A stretch of DNA of 64,000 nt from Arthrobacter hankyongi (GTDB lineage: Bacteria > Actinomycetota > Actinomycetes > Actinomycetales > Micrococcaceae): assembly GCF_022012395.1 (NCBI RefSeq), contig NZ_JAKLTQ010000002.1, positions 124,001-188,000 on the forward strand, in the 5' to 3' direction. Made by a program: the position numbers and the translations under genes. The notes under the pieces are model-generated. The model ran no database searches. It saw only the letters and a program-made list of their open reading frames with translations, and was not told the DNA's origin. Position 1 is the first letter of the stretch. The number at the start of each line of letters is the position of its first letter. Below are positions 44,735-53,162 of the stretch, one piece after another.

Positions 44735-46300
44735 ATGACCACCTTCATCGAGTTCATCGAGCGCCATGCGCAGGAACGCCCCTTGGACAAGGCGTTGAGC
44801 GCGCCCGACGGCGGTGTGTCGATTACTTGGGAACAGTTCAACCGCCGGACCGACGAAATCGCCGGAGCGCTCGTCAAGGAGGGTGTCCGGAAGGGCGACC
44901 GCATCGGGATACTCGACCACAACACCATCGACGCGGTGGAGGCCTCGGTCGGCGCGGTCAAGGCCGGCGCCATCGCCGTACCGCTCAACTGGCGGCTTGC
45001 GGGCCCGGAGCTCGGTGCGATCCTTGCCTCGTTCGGGCCCCGCATGGTGTTCTCTTCCGCCGGCCTCCGCCCCCTGCTCGACGAGGCGAACGCCGGGGTC
45101 GGGGCCCAGGTCATCGAGTTGGGCACTGGCGGCTACGCGGCATGGCGCAACGCCGGCGCCGGGGTAGCCATCGAAAAGCCGTCGAACGACCCGGCGCTTC
45201 CGGTGTGCATCATGTACACCTCGGGCAGCACCGGCGCGCCCAAGGGCGTGGTTTTCCCGAACTCGGCATTCTCCACGGTGCTGCCCGGCGTGGTGCAGGA
45301 CGAGGGCATCGCGGCCGACTCGGTCCTGCTCCAGGTGCTCCCGCTCTTCCACATCGGTGGCTTCGCCTGGCTCGCCTCCGCGTTCATTGCCGGCAGCGAG
45401 TCGGTACTCCTGCCGGCGGCCGCGCCCGATTCCATCCTGCAGGCGGTGGAAACCTACGGAGTGACGCACCTTTGCGTCGTCTCCACGCTCCTCGGCCTCC
45501 TTATCCAGGAGTACCGCCGCAATCCCACGGACACTACCACGCTGAGCATGATCCAGTGCGGCGGCAGCCCCATCCCGGATGCCCACCTGCGCGAGGCAGC
45601 CAGGATCTTCGGGGCGTCGTTCGTCACCCTCTACGGGCTGAGCGAGGCCGGAGGGCTCGTGGCGAACCAGATCCTTACCCCGGCGATGATCGACGCCGGC
45701 CTGGACGAGCAGCGCCTGCTGTCCGCCGGCACCGCCGTCGGGGGAGTCGAGGTCGCGATCCGGGACCTGGACACCGGGGAAGACCTCCCGGCCAACGCCG
45801 ACGGCGAGATCGTCACCCGAACCACCGGCGGCATGAGCGGGTATTGGAACGAGCCGGCCAAGACCGCAGAGGTGCTTTCGGCCGATGGATGGCTCCGCAC
45901 CGGCGACGTCGGCAGCCTGGACGAGGACGGATTCTTGTTCATTAAGAGCCGGGTCAAGGACATGATCATCTCCGGCGGCGAGAACATCTATCCGGCTGAG
46001 ATCGAGAACGTGCTGGTGGCGCATCCCGGCATCTCGGCCGCGGCCGTCGTGGGAGTTCCGCATCCGAAGTGGGGCGAAAGCCCGGTGGCCTTCATCACCC
46101 TGCACCATGGTGCCGTGGTGACGGACGAGGAAGCGATCGCCTGGTGCCGCGAGCGCCTTGCTTCCTACAAGCGGCCGCAGGCGGTGTTCGTTGCAGACGA
46201 CCTGCCACGCCTCGGCGGCGGAAAGGTCGACCGCCCCGCCCTGCGCGCACAGGCCGGATCGACCTTCGCCGTGTCCGCCGCGGCGGATGCGGTCCGGTAG
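44735..46300 (+). CDS. AMP-forming acyl-CoA ligase (CaiC-like class)
   Basis: The 521-residue ligase has the motif MYTSGSTGAPKGVVFPN, A5 TLYGLSEAGG, GWLRTGDVGSLDEDGFLFIK, the hinge RVKDMIISGGENIYPAEIE and catalytic Lys in LGGGKVDRPALR. It belongs to the class of crotonobetaine/carnitine and medium-chain fatty acid CoA ligases. Its own promoter is not obvious; it follows the alcohol dehydrogenase by 55 bp and abuts a PaaI-type thioesterase gene with no gap. It activates an acid intermediate of the island. Confidence 0.9.
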   Translation: MTTFIEFIERHAQERPLDKALSAPDGGVSITWEQFNRRTDEIAGALVKEGVRKGDRIGILDHNTIDAVEASVGAVKAGAIAVPLNWRLAGPELGAILASFGPRMVFSSAGLRPLLDEANAGVGAQVIELGTGGYAAWRNAGAGVAIEKPSNDPALPVCIMYTSGSTGAPKGVVFPNSAFSTVLPGVVQDEGIAADSVLLQVLPLFHIGGFAWLASAFIAGSESVLLPAAAPDSILQAVETYGVTHLCVVSTLLGLLIQEYRRNPTDTTTLSMIQCGGSPIPDAHLREAARIFGASFVTLYGLSEAGGLVANQILTPAMIDAGLDEQRLLSAGTAVGGVEVAIRDLDTGEDLPANADGEIVTRTTGGMSGYWNEPAKTAEVLSADGWLRTGDVGSLDEDGFLFIKSRVKDMIISGGENIYPAEIENVLVAHPGISAAAVVGVPHPKWGESPVAFITLHHGAVVTDEEAIAWCRERLASYKRPQAVFVADDLPRLGGGKVDRPALRAQAGSTFAVSAAADAVR

Positions 46301-46951
46301 GTGGGAACCGAAGCAGTGGGCACGCTGGCATACGACGCACCTGCGGCGAAGGTGGACCGGCGTCGGCTCATCGAACAGCTCGGTGATGCGGTGCGCGGGC
46401 TCGTCGCGGCGACGTGCGCCGCCGAGGCTCCGCCCGAGGAACTCGAACGGGCCATCGCAGGCACCCGACAGCTGGCCGAGGGCCTGCGCGGGTTCGCCAG
46501 GCCGCTGGGGACGGCCTCTTCGAGTGAGGATCCCTTGCTTCCGCACCTCTACCCGGCTGGCCACGGGGCAGGCAACCCTGTGGCCCCGCCCGTGCACGTC
46601 GAAGCGACGGAGGAGGGGGTGCGTTCGCGGATCACGCTGGGCCGGCAGTACGAGGGGCCGCGCGGCCGTACGCACGGCGGCATCAGTGCGCTGCTGCTGG
46701 ACGAAGTGCTCGCCTATGCCTCCACGAGCGCCGGCCGCGGCGGGTTCACCGCCTACTTGAACACGTCCTACCACCAGGCGGTGCCCATCCAGGTGCCGCT
46801 TGAGATACGGGCCCGGATCGATGCCGAGGACGGCCGCAAGACCACCGTGAAGGGGTTCATTGCACTTGAGAGTGACCCGGAGGTTCCGCTGGTGAGCGCA
46901 ACGGCACTTTTCGTGATCCCGCGGGCGGACTACGAGGGGAACCAGAAATGA
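46301..46951 (+). CDS. PaaI-family hotdog thioesterase
   Basis: The 216-residue protein has about 90 extra N-terminal residues and a C-terminal hotdog domain with the PaaI motif RTHGGISALLLDEVLAY followed by TAYLNTSYHQAVPIQVPLE. PaaI-type enzymes hydrolyse aryl- or acyl-CoAs and rescue trapped CoA. The GTG at 46301 directly follows the ligase stop codon with no good ribosome site, suggesting translational coupling; a later start is possible. It overlaps the next thioesterase gene by ATGA. Confidence 0.82.
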   Translation: MGTEAVGTLAYDAPAAKVDRRRLIEQLGDAVRGLVAATCAAEAPPEELERAIAGTRQLAEGLRGFARPLGTASSSEDPLLPHLYPAGHGAGNPVAPPVHVEATEEGVRSRITLGRQYEGPRGRTHGGISALLLDEVLAYASTSAGRGGFTAYLNTSYHQAVPIQVPLEIRARIDAEDGRKTTVKGFIALESDPEVPLVSATALFVIPRADYEGNQK

Positions 46952-47445
46952 TCCAGCCAAGCTACGGGCAGGTGATGCAGCTGCCGGCACTCTTCACCGG
47001 AACGGTCCCCCGGGACCCGGACGAGCCGCGCATGCATATGACCGTCCAGGACCACTTCGCCCAAGGCTTCGCGGCCGCGCTCGAGCTGTGCCGACGGATC
47101 GGACTCGACGAGGAATTCGCCGCGGTGCGTCGCTCGTGTCCGATCACTGCGGCGAACCACTCCACCTACCTCAGTGAGCTGTTCGAGGGGGAGAGGTTCA
47201 GCGTGCACGGGCGGCTGCTGGCCCGTTCGGAGAAGGTGCTGCACACGATGGCCTTCCTCGTTGATCAGGAACGGCAGGCTGTGGCCAGCACGCTCGAGGC
47301 GGTGTTCCTGCACTTCGACCTCTCTGCCCGCCGCGCGGCGCCGCTGCCCGCCGACGTCGCTATGCGGGCCGACGACCTCCTCGCGGCCGACGGCATGCTG
47401 GACTGGGACGCCCCCGTCTGCGGCGTCCTGGGTATTCGTTCCTAG
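46948..47445 (+). CDS. Thioesterase-family hotdog protein
   Basis: The 165-residue protein looks like single-domain hotdog thioesterases found with carnitine and hydroxybenzoyl-CoA metabolism: NHSTYLSELFEGERFSVHGR, then SEKVLHTMAFLVDQERQAVA and LEAVFLHFDLSARRAAPLP. It starts in ATGA inside the previous gene and ends the alcohol dehydrogenase-ligase-thioesterase unit. A rho-independent hairpin follows 12 nt after the stop. The family is assigned by pattern, and the catalytic residue is not certain. Confidence 0.75.
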   Translation: MIQPSYGQVMQLPALFTGTVPRDPDEPRMHMTVQDHFAQGFAAALELCRRIGLDEEFAAVRRSCPITAANHSTYLSELFEGERFSVHGRLLARSEKVLHTMAFLVDQERQAVASTLEAVFLHFDLSARRAAPLPADVAMRADDLLAADGMLDWDAPVCGVLGIRS

Positions 47446-47457
47446 CGCTCCGCAAAG

Positions 47458-47510
47458 AGACCCGGTTACGGTGACGGCCCAGGCCGCCGCCGTAACCGGG
47501 TCTGTTTCTT
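47458..47510 (+). terminator. Terminator after thioesterase genes
   Basis: A 14-bp stem (47458-47471 with 47490-47503; arm AGACCCGGTTACGG) with an 18-nt loop is followed by GTTTCTT. It ends the plus-strand operon. Confidence 0.85.
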
Positions 47511-47614
47511 ATTCGGGCCCGCCCCGGGAATCGGCCCGGGCGGGGCAGCTGGTGTGTGTCTGGACGGAGCCGAGATGCAGTCCCGCTGGATCCAGCCTGC
47601 TTGACGGAACCTGC

Positions 47615-48067
47615 CTAGCCTAGACGGGCGTAATGGCGGCGGATCCGGTCCAGCAGTTCCGCGGCGCCATCGTCCGCTGGATGCTCGCGCACCCACGCGG
47701 CCAGGCAGTCGGTCAGGGAGACCATGAGTCGTGAGTAGGCCTCGCTGCGTTCGTTGTGCACGGCGAAGGGCTCCACTACATCGACGGCTGGCCGCTGTGC
47801 CTCGGTGAGTCCAGGCAGGAGGCCGGCGAAGGCCGCCCGGCGCTCGGGCGCCGCGTTGACCCAGTCGGCCGCCTGCCCGGCAAAGTCCGAGACTGCGCTG
47901 TTGTCGCGGGCCAGATGGGTCAGGGAATCGTTCCAGTCGATCTGGGCGAGCACCGCACGAACTTCGGCGAGCCGGTTGCGGGCATAGTCGGATCCGACGC
48001 TGGGCTCGACGACATCTTTGAGGATCCGCCGGATTCCGGTGATGACTTCCGCCGGGGTGGGCTGCAT
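47615..48067 (-). CDS. Hypothetical protein downstream of a phosphotransferase gene
   Basis: The 150-residue protein is mostly helical by sequence pattern (EVITGIRRILKDVVEPSV, YARNRLAEVRAVLAQIDW, AAELLDRIRRHYARLG), soluble, with no signal peptide or known motif that I recognise. The ATG at 48067 has AGGAGC nearby; the frame upstream is open but overlaps the phosphotransferase gene end. It lies 34 bp after the phosphotransferase gene on the same strand, with the lipocalin-like gene before that, so the three form one minus-strand operon. Function unknown. Confidence 0.7.
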   Translation of the reverse strand: MQPTPAEVITGIRRILKDVVEPSVGSDYARNRLAEVRAVLAQIDWNDSLTHLARDNSAVSDFAGQAADWVNAAPERRAAFAGLLPGLTEAQRPAVDVVEPFAVHNERSEAYSRLMVSLTDCLAAWVREHPADDGAAELLDRIRRHYARLG

Positions 48068-48101
48068 GGTGGGCTCCTGGGTAATGGTTGTCCGGTGGCT
48101 G

Positions 48102-49130
48102 TCAGCTGATGGCGGCGGCCAGCGCCTGGGCGGCGATTCCGGTGACGGGCGCCGTGGGTCGGTCTGCGGTGCCTTCACGGAAGGAGCGCACGGAGGTCAG
48201 GGCGATGACGGCCAGCCGGAAGGTGGCCAGGACCTGCCAAAACTTCAACGCCGCGGGTTCGACGGCGAATCCTGCCAACTGCTCGTAGCAAGCCAGGAAA
48301 TCGGAGGCTTCCCAAAAGCCGGGAATGAAGTGCTCCTGGCGGTATAGCGGTGCCGTGTACCACCCGAGGTCGTCCAACGGATCGCCGAGGCGGGCCAGTT
48401 CCCAGTCCAGCAAGGCTTCGATCCGCCCCTCGTGGACCAGCACGTTCGCCGGCCGGAAGTCCCCGTGAACCAGCACGAGACGCTCGGGCGGATCCGGCAG
48501 GTTGTCGCCCAGCCAGGTTGCCGCCATGCGCAGCTGCGGCTCCGGAGCCGTTTCCTGCCGGTCCAGCTCCGCGAGCCACATCCGAAGCTGATCCTCCGCC
48601 GGGTTGTTCGGCGGCGGCTGCAGGATCCCGTCGAGCCCCGCGTCGCCGACATCCAGGCGGTGTACGGTTACCAGGAGCCGGCACAGTTCCTGCGCCAGTC
48701 CGACCTGCCCGGGCAGGCCCAAGCCGAGCGGGTCCTTGTCGCGCAGCACGCTTCGGGCGGCAGAGCCGGGGCAACGTTCGAGGATCATGCTGGGGCGGTC
48801 GAAGTGATTGCCGGCCTCGTCGATCCACAGGGCCCTGGGGGCAGGCACGGGCGTGGATTCCAAGGCCCCGAGCAGATTGAACTCGACGTCCCTGTCGGAA
48901 CTGACAACGGAATCCTGGGGATCGCGGCGCAGCAGCAGGGCATGACTGCGGCGCGAGCCCCCGTTGCCCCACAGGGCGTCGAACGGCCAATTCTCCCGCG
49001 AACTGCCTCCGCCCACGCGGTGCAGTCCGGAGACCTCGACCGCACCGCCGTCGACCCGGGCGCCGATGAAATCGGCAATGCGCCCCTGCAGCGGGACGGG
49101 GGTCTCCACGCTCGGTGCCATCCTCGTCAT
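48102..49130 (-). CDS. Aminoglycoside-phosphotransferase-fold (APH/ACAD10-like) kinase
   Basis: The 342-residue protein has the APH kinase core: LVLVHGDFRPANVLVHEGRI (catalytic Asp and metal-binding Asn) and ALLDWELARLGDPLDDLGW (the metal-binding Asp), with an N-lobe containing SSRENWPFDALW and an ATP-contact Arg in LLLRRDP. In catabolic clusters such kinases resemble ACAD10/11 domains that phosphorylate hydroxyacyl-CoAs, rather than antibiotic resistance enzymes. The start at 49130 overlaps the upstream gene by ATGA, so the two proteins are translated together. Confidence 0.85.
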   Translation of the reverse strand: MTRMAPSVETPVPLQGRIADFIGARVDGGAVEVSGLHRVGGGSSRENWPFDALWGNGGSRRSHALLLRRDPQDSVVSSDRDVEFNLLGALESTPVPAPRALWIDEAGNHFDRPSMILERCPGSAARSVLRDKDPLGLGLPGQVGLAQELCRLLVTVHRLDVGDAGLDGILQPPPNNPAEDQLRMWLAELDRQETAPEPQLRMAATWLGDNLPDPPERLVLVHGDFRPANVLVHEGRIEALLDWELARLGDPLDDLGWYTAPLYRQEHFIPGFWEASDFLACYEQLAGFAVEPAALKFWQVLATFRLAVIALTSVRSFREGTADRPTAPVTGIAAQALAAAIS

Positions 49131-50263
49131 GGCGACACCTTTTCCGCGCGGCGGTCCGCAGTCGCTTCCCGGTAGCGGTGATAGCCGGGCAGGACGATGT
49201 ACTCCATGACGCCGTAGCCGGTGCGTCCCCCGTGCCTGACTTCGATGAGGTGGTCGCTGCCGGCCTTGGCATAGCGGTAAAAGTTCGACGCATCGGTCAG
49301 GTCCCACACCTCGTGTTCCAGGGTGTCGTCGCCCTTCCAATGGCCCTGAAGCCAGCCGTTCCAGCCTTCATAGCCCCCGCCGCGCAGGCAGGCGCGGCCG
49401 GGGTGCGCGGTGATCTCCAGGTCCATCGAGGTGCCGTCCTCCAGGGTCAGCGTGACCGTCCCGGACTCCAGTGTCGCCGCCGGGGCGTCCGCTGCCCAGC
49501 GCAGATCGTGTCCGACGGCGACAACGCGGCCGAACGGGGGCTCCGCCATCGAACCGAGCGGCCCGGAGAATCCCGCGGTCAGGTGCAGTTCGCGGCCTGC
49601 AGCATCCTCGTACAGGTACAAATGCAGGCTGAAGTCCTCGAACTGCACCGGGCAGAAGAAGAGCATGCGCCAGTTGGGGCGAACTCCCGGCGGGGATCCG
49701 GCGCTGCGCGGAAGCGGGCGCGTCCCCCAGGAATGGTCCCGCTCGCCCCACCAGGCATCAGGCCGCAGCGCGTGCTGTCCCAAGGGCGTCGAAAGACCGC
49801 CTTCCACCCGGCCCACCTGGACGTAGCGGATGGCGTCGTGCGTGACACGGTTGCGGTGCACTTCCAGATGCGGTTCCTCAAGGATCGGCTCCATGGTGCC
49901 CAGCCATCTCAGGTCGAAGGCCAGCCCGGAGGGGTTGTCTTCCAACACCAGCCGGAGTTCCTGATAGGGGCGGACGACCTCGATCGAGAACGGCCCGACG
50001 CGCAAATGCTCTGGATCAGTGGAAAGCGTCCGTGAGAGCCGCAGGTTGTGCTGGCGGCCGCCCTGGGCGTAGACCACAAAGGCCTCTTGGACGTCCTGGT
50101 TGGGGTACTGGCCGAACCCGCAGGACAAGACGGCGTCCTTGTTGTGGGTGTCCTGCATGCTGATCCAAAACCGTTCCCGCCAACTCGGGTCGCTCGAACC
50201 GACCATCGCGTGCGGGAGCGGTACCTGGTGGGTGAATGACTCGTCCGATGCTGACAAACGCAC
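49127..50263 (-). CDS. Unknown protein, possibly AttH/CrtC lipocalin-like
   Basis: The 378-residue protein is rich in beta-strand pattern and aromatic residues. GWGERDHSWGTRPL-like WWGERDHSWGTRPL near the middle and EVWDLTDASNFYRYAKAG near the end resemble the conserved block of AttH/CrtC-type lipocalin hydratases and of uncharacterised partners of APH kinases; this is a weak, by-eye match. The GTG at 50263 is chosen because AAGGAGA lies 5 nt upstream; the frame remains open far beyond it but only as the shadow of the thiolase gene. It is the first gene of a three-gene operon. Confidence 0.6.
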   Translation of the reverse strand: MRLSASDESFTHQVPLPHAMVGSSDPSWRERFWISMQDTHNKDAVLSCGFGQYPNQDVQEAFVVYAQGGRQHNLRLSRTLSTDPEHLRVGPFSIEVVRPYQELRLVLEDNPSGLAFDLRWLGTMEPILEEPHLEVHRNRVTHDAIRYVQVGRVEGGLSTPLGQHALRPDAWWGERDHSWGTRPLPRSAGSPPGVRPNWRMLFFCPVQFEDFSLHLYLYEDAAGRELHLTAGFSGPLGSMAEPPFGRVVAVGHDLRWAADAPAATLESGTVTLTLEDGTSMDLEITAHPGRACLRGGGYEGWNGWLQGHWKGDDTLEHEVWDLTDASNFYRYAKAGSDHLIEVRHGGRTGYGVMEYIVLPGYHRYREATADRRAEKVSP

Positions 50264-50330
50264 GGGTATCTCCTTGTCCGTCACAGCGGGCCGGAGGCAC
50301 CGCTGGCAACAGGCTTCGATCGCGCTGGAA

Positions 50331-50373
50331 ACAATAATCGAGTTAAAAAAAGTATATGACGCGACAATAATCG
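50331..50373. repeat. Direct repeat ACAATAATCG, 33 bp apart, in a divergent promoter region
   Basis: ACAATAATCG occurs at 50331-50340 and 50364-50373, about three helical turns apart, in the AT-rich spacer between the lipocalin-like gene and the thiolase gene. The helical phasing suggests paired binding of a regulator. CAATAATC also appears at 30884-30891 in the tesB/hydrolase spacer. Confidence 0.45.
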
Positions 50374-50467
50374 TGACGGCCGGCCCTGTCCAGCATGTAC
50401 TTGCTTGTTCTATTGTTGAGTTTAAGACTAAATTCACAGTTCCGGATGTCTGATAAGGAGACCGAGC

Positions 50468-51694
50468 ATGGGCGAAGCATGGATCATCGACGGGGTGCGT
50501 ACACCCCGGGGCAAGGGAAAGCCGACCGGGGCGCTGCATGGTCTGCACCCCCAGGAACTGCTGGCCCAGACCCTCAGGGGGCTGGCGGACCGGACGGGCA
50601 TCGATCCGGCGCTGGTCGAGGACGTCGTGGTGGGCAACGGCAGTAATTCGGGCGACCACTCGAACGACATCGCCCGGTGGTCGGTGCTGGCTGCCGGATG
50701 GCCTGTGGGTGTGCCGGGTGTGACGCTGAACCGGTTCTGTGGCTCGGGCCAGCAGGCGTTTATGAATGCCGCGATGGGGATCGGTTCGGGCTGGCAGGAG
50801 GCCGTCGTGGCGGGCGGGGTCGAGTCCATGTCCCGTTATGACGCGGCCATGAATGCGCCCATGGGTGGCGGGAATGCCGCACTGCACCGTCGGTATCCAC
50901 TGGTTCCCCAGGGAATTTCGGCCGATCTGATTGCGACGCTTGAAGGCTTTGGCCGGGCCGACGTCGATGCCTTCGCGGAGCGGAGCCAGCAGCGGGCCGA
51001 GAAGGCGATGGCCTCGGGGCGGTTCGACCGGAGCTTGGTGCCGGTCGTGGGTGCCGAAGGACGGGTAGTCCTGGACCGGGAAGAGCATCCACGCCCCGGG
51101 ACGACCGTGGAATCGCTGGCCGCGCTGGCGCCTTCGTTCCTGCGTGCCGGAGCCAAGCCCCGCGATCCGGACGGGCGCAGTTACGACGAGATGGCCCGTT
51201 CTGTCTATCCGCAGGTGGAGGCCATTGACCACGTCCACCATGCTGGGAACTCCTCCGGAGTGGTGGACGGGGCTGCGTCGATGCTGCTGGCTTCCCCTAG
51301 TTTTTCCAAGGCCCACGGGTTGACGCCCCGGGCCCGCGTGGTCAGCGGGGCGGTTGCCGGCGCCGAGCCGGTCATCATGCTCACCGCCCCCGGTCCCGCG
51401 GCCGAGGCTGCGCTGGCGAAGGCGGGAATGCAGGTTTCCGACATCGACCTGTGGGAAATCAATGAGGCGTTTGCTGCCGTGCCGATGAAGTTCGCCCGTG
51501 ACCTGGGTGTGGATGAGGACCGCATGAATGTCAACGGGGGAGCGATCGCCCTGGGGCATCCCATCGGCGCCACCGGCATAATCCTCCTGCAGACCGTCCT
51601 GGACGAACTGGAACGCCGTGATCTCAGTACCGGGCTGGTGGCCATGTGCACCGGCGGCGGGATGGCGACGGCGACGGTCATCGAGCGGATCTAG
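50468..51694 (+). CDS. Acetyl-CoA acyltransferase (thiolase)
   Basis: The 408-residue thiolase has the acyl-accepting cysteine Cys91 in [15 protein letters not shown], the [11 protein letters not shown] motif, the catalytic His in [15 protein letters not shown] and the second Cys in [11 protein letters not shown]. It cleaves 3-ketoacyl-CoA with CoA (degradative direction fits the context). It lacks neighbours in tight spacing: 204 bp after the divergent gene and 167 bp before the next promoter, so it forms its own unit. It would finish a beta-oxidation round begun by the enzymes at 51.8-56.1 kb. Confidence 0.93.
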   Translation: MGEAWIIDGVRTPRGKGKPTGALHGLHPQELLAQTLRGLADRTGIDPALVEDVVVGNGSNSGDHSNDIARWSVLAAGWPVGVPGVTLNRFCGSGQQAFMNAAMGIGSGWQEAVVAGGVESMSRYDAAMNAPMGGGNAALHRRYPLVPQGISADLIATLEGFGRADVDAFAERSQQRAEKAMASGRFDRSLVPVVGAEGRVVLDREEHPRPGTTVESLAALAPSFLRAGAKPRDPDGRSYDEMARSVYPQVEAIDHVHHAGNSSGVVDGAASMLLASPSFSKAHGLTPRARVVSGAVAGAEPVIMLTAPGPAAEAALAKAGMQVSDIDLWEINEAFAAVPMKFARDLGVDEDRMNVNGGAIALGHPIGATGIILLQTVLDELERRDLSTGLVAMCTGGGMATATVIERI

Positions 51695-51776
51695 CCTCCA
51701 GGACCGCTGCGAACGGTCGGAAAATGTCCGCCGGAAGGGGTGGACAGCGCAACTTACTCTAGTGTTAGATTATTTA

Positions 51777-51798
51777 TAAATAGTCCAGTCATAGAGCA
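51777..51798 (+). promoter_or_regulatory. AT-rich promoter element, copy 2 (before acyl-CoA dehydrogenase operon)
   Basis: Gap-free match at 17 of 22 positions to 30982-31003, sharing ATAGTCCA and TAGAG. It lies about 63 bp upstream of the acyl-CoA dehydrogenase start in the only AT-rich part of the spacer, next to TTATTTATAA. Confidence 0.5.
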
Positions 51799-51861
51799 TT
51801 TGCTCCAGGTCTCCGGCATATCCCATGTCCGGTTATCGGGGAGCAGGCGGAAGGAATTCGG

Positions 51862-53064
51862 ATGTCGGTCAGCCCAGCCACTACGGCACCATCGCTGGAT
51901 GAATTCAAGGCCGAGGCGGCGGCATTCCTCGATCGCGTGGCAGAGCCGCGCACCGAGGCGGCCTCGTCCGCCGGCGAGCGTCAACTGTCCCTGTTCCGGG
52001 GTTCCACCGTGGCCGACGCCGATGCGGCGCGGGCATGGCAGCGGACGGTTTTCGACGCCGGCTTCGGCTGGATCGATGGACCTGTTGAGGAGGGGGGACG
52101 CGGCCTGCCGTCGCGCTATGTCGGCGCCTACCTGCAGGTGGAGCGTCGATACAGCACGCCGCAGAAGTCTGCCCTCGGAGTCAGCCTCGGCATGGTCGCA
52201 CCAACCCTGGTGCAGTTCGGCACCGCCGAGGCCAAGGGGCGGTGGGCCGAGGCTCTGTACCGTGGCGACGCCATCGGCTGCCAGCTCTTCAGCGAACCCG
52301 GTGCCGGGTCCGACCTCGCGGCCGTAGCGACGAAGGCCGTTCGGGACAGCGATGGGTGGGTCGTCGACGGCCAGAAGGTCTGGACGTCGGGGGCGCACTA
52401 TTCCGACGTCGGACTGTTGCTGGCACGCACCTCGACGGGACCGCGCCACCGCAATCTCACGGCGTTCCTCGTCGACATGCATGCGCCGGGGGTCGAGGTG
52501 CGTCCGCTGCGCCAGATGACCGGCGGTGCGGATTTCAATGAGGTCTTCCTGGACGGGGTCAGGATCCCCGACAGCCACCGCTTGGGCGAGGTGGACGAGG
52601 GCTGGGGCGTGGCCATGGCGACCCTGATGTATGAGCGCAGCGCGATCGGCGGCGGGGTTGGCGGCGGCAGCGGTCTGTTTCGGATGGACACGCTCGCCCA
52701 ATGGCTCCGCGAGATCGGCCGTTCGGAGGACCCTCTGGTCCGCCAGGCCTACGCACGCGTGCACACCGGCGTGTCGGCGGCCAAGACGATGCGCGCCCGC
52801 GCCGAAGCCGGTGTGAAGGCGGGCAGGCCTCCGGGCCCGGAGATGTCCCTGTCGAAACTGGCGCTGGTGGCCAACCTCGCGGCGCTCGCCGATCTGGTGT
52901 CGGACGCCCTCGGGCCTCGGCTCGTGGCCGATACCGGGGCTGCCGAGACCTTCGGGTGGACCGAGTACGTCCTGGGCACACCGGGCATGCGCCTCGGCGG
53001 GGGAACCGACGAGGTGCAGCGGAACATTATCGCCAAGCGGGTTCTCGGCCTGCCGGTCAAGTAG
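51862..53064 (+). CDS. Acyl-CoA dehydrogenase, large-subunit (FadE26-like) type
   Basis: The 400-residue enzyme has QLFSEPGAGSDLAAVATKAV (FAD site), WVVDGQKVWTSGAHYSDVG, DVRIPD-like DGVRIPDSHRLG and the ending GGGTDEVQRNIIAKRVLGLP. In actinobacterial steroid catabolism such subunits pair with a shorter partner to form alpha2beta2 dehydrogenases for bulky acyl-CoAs. A partner candidate lies at 54139. The ATG at 51862 is the first after the promoter element; GGCGGAAGGAATTCGG is upstream. It heads an operon with SDR, partner dehydrogenase and crotonase. Confidence 0.9.
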   Translation: MSVSPATTAPSLDEFKAEAAAFLDRVAEPRTEAASSAGERQLSLFRGSTVADADAARAWQRTVFDAGFGWIDGPVEEGGRGLPSRYVGAYLQVERRYSTPQKSALGVSLGMVAPTLVQFGTAEAKGRWAEALYRGDAIGCQLFSEPGAGSDLAAVATKAVRDSDGWVVDGQKVWTSGAHYSDVGLLLARTSTGPRHRNLTAFLVDMHAPGVEVRPLRQMTGGADFNEVFLDGVRIPDSHRLGEVDEGWGVAMATLMYERSAIGGGVGGGSGLFRMDTLAQWLREIGRSEDPLVRQAYARVHTGVSAAKTMRARAEAGVKAGRPPGPEMSLSKLALVANLAALADLVSDALGPRLVADTGAAETFGWTEYVLGTPGMRLGGGTDEVQRNIIAKRVLGLPVK

Positions 53065-53162
53065 GGCACGGGCCGCCCCGCGGAACTTTTCACCAATCGA
53101 TCATCAAACCGGATCCCCCCGGCTACGGACGGCGCGGACCCATATCAAGGTAGGAGCAGACA

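Noticed and set aside
48102-49130. Aminoglycoside resistance gene
   Set aside because: The APH-fold protein lies in an acyl-CoA catabolic setting and resembles ACAD10-like kinases more than resistance enzymes.
49127-51559. Single 810-residue minus-strand protein
   Set aside because: The upstream part is antisense to the thiolase gene and has no family pattern. The GTG at 50263 with AAGGAGA is the sensible start.
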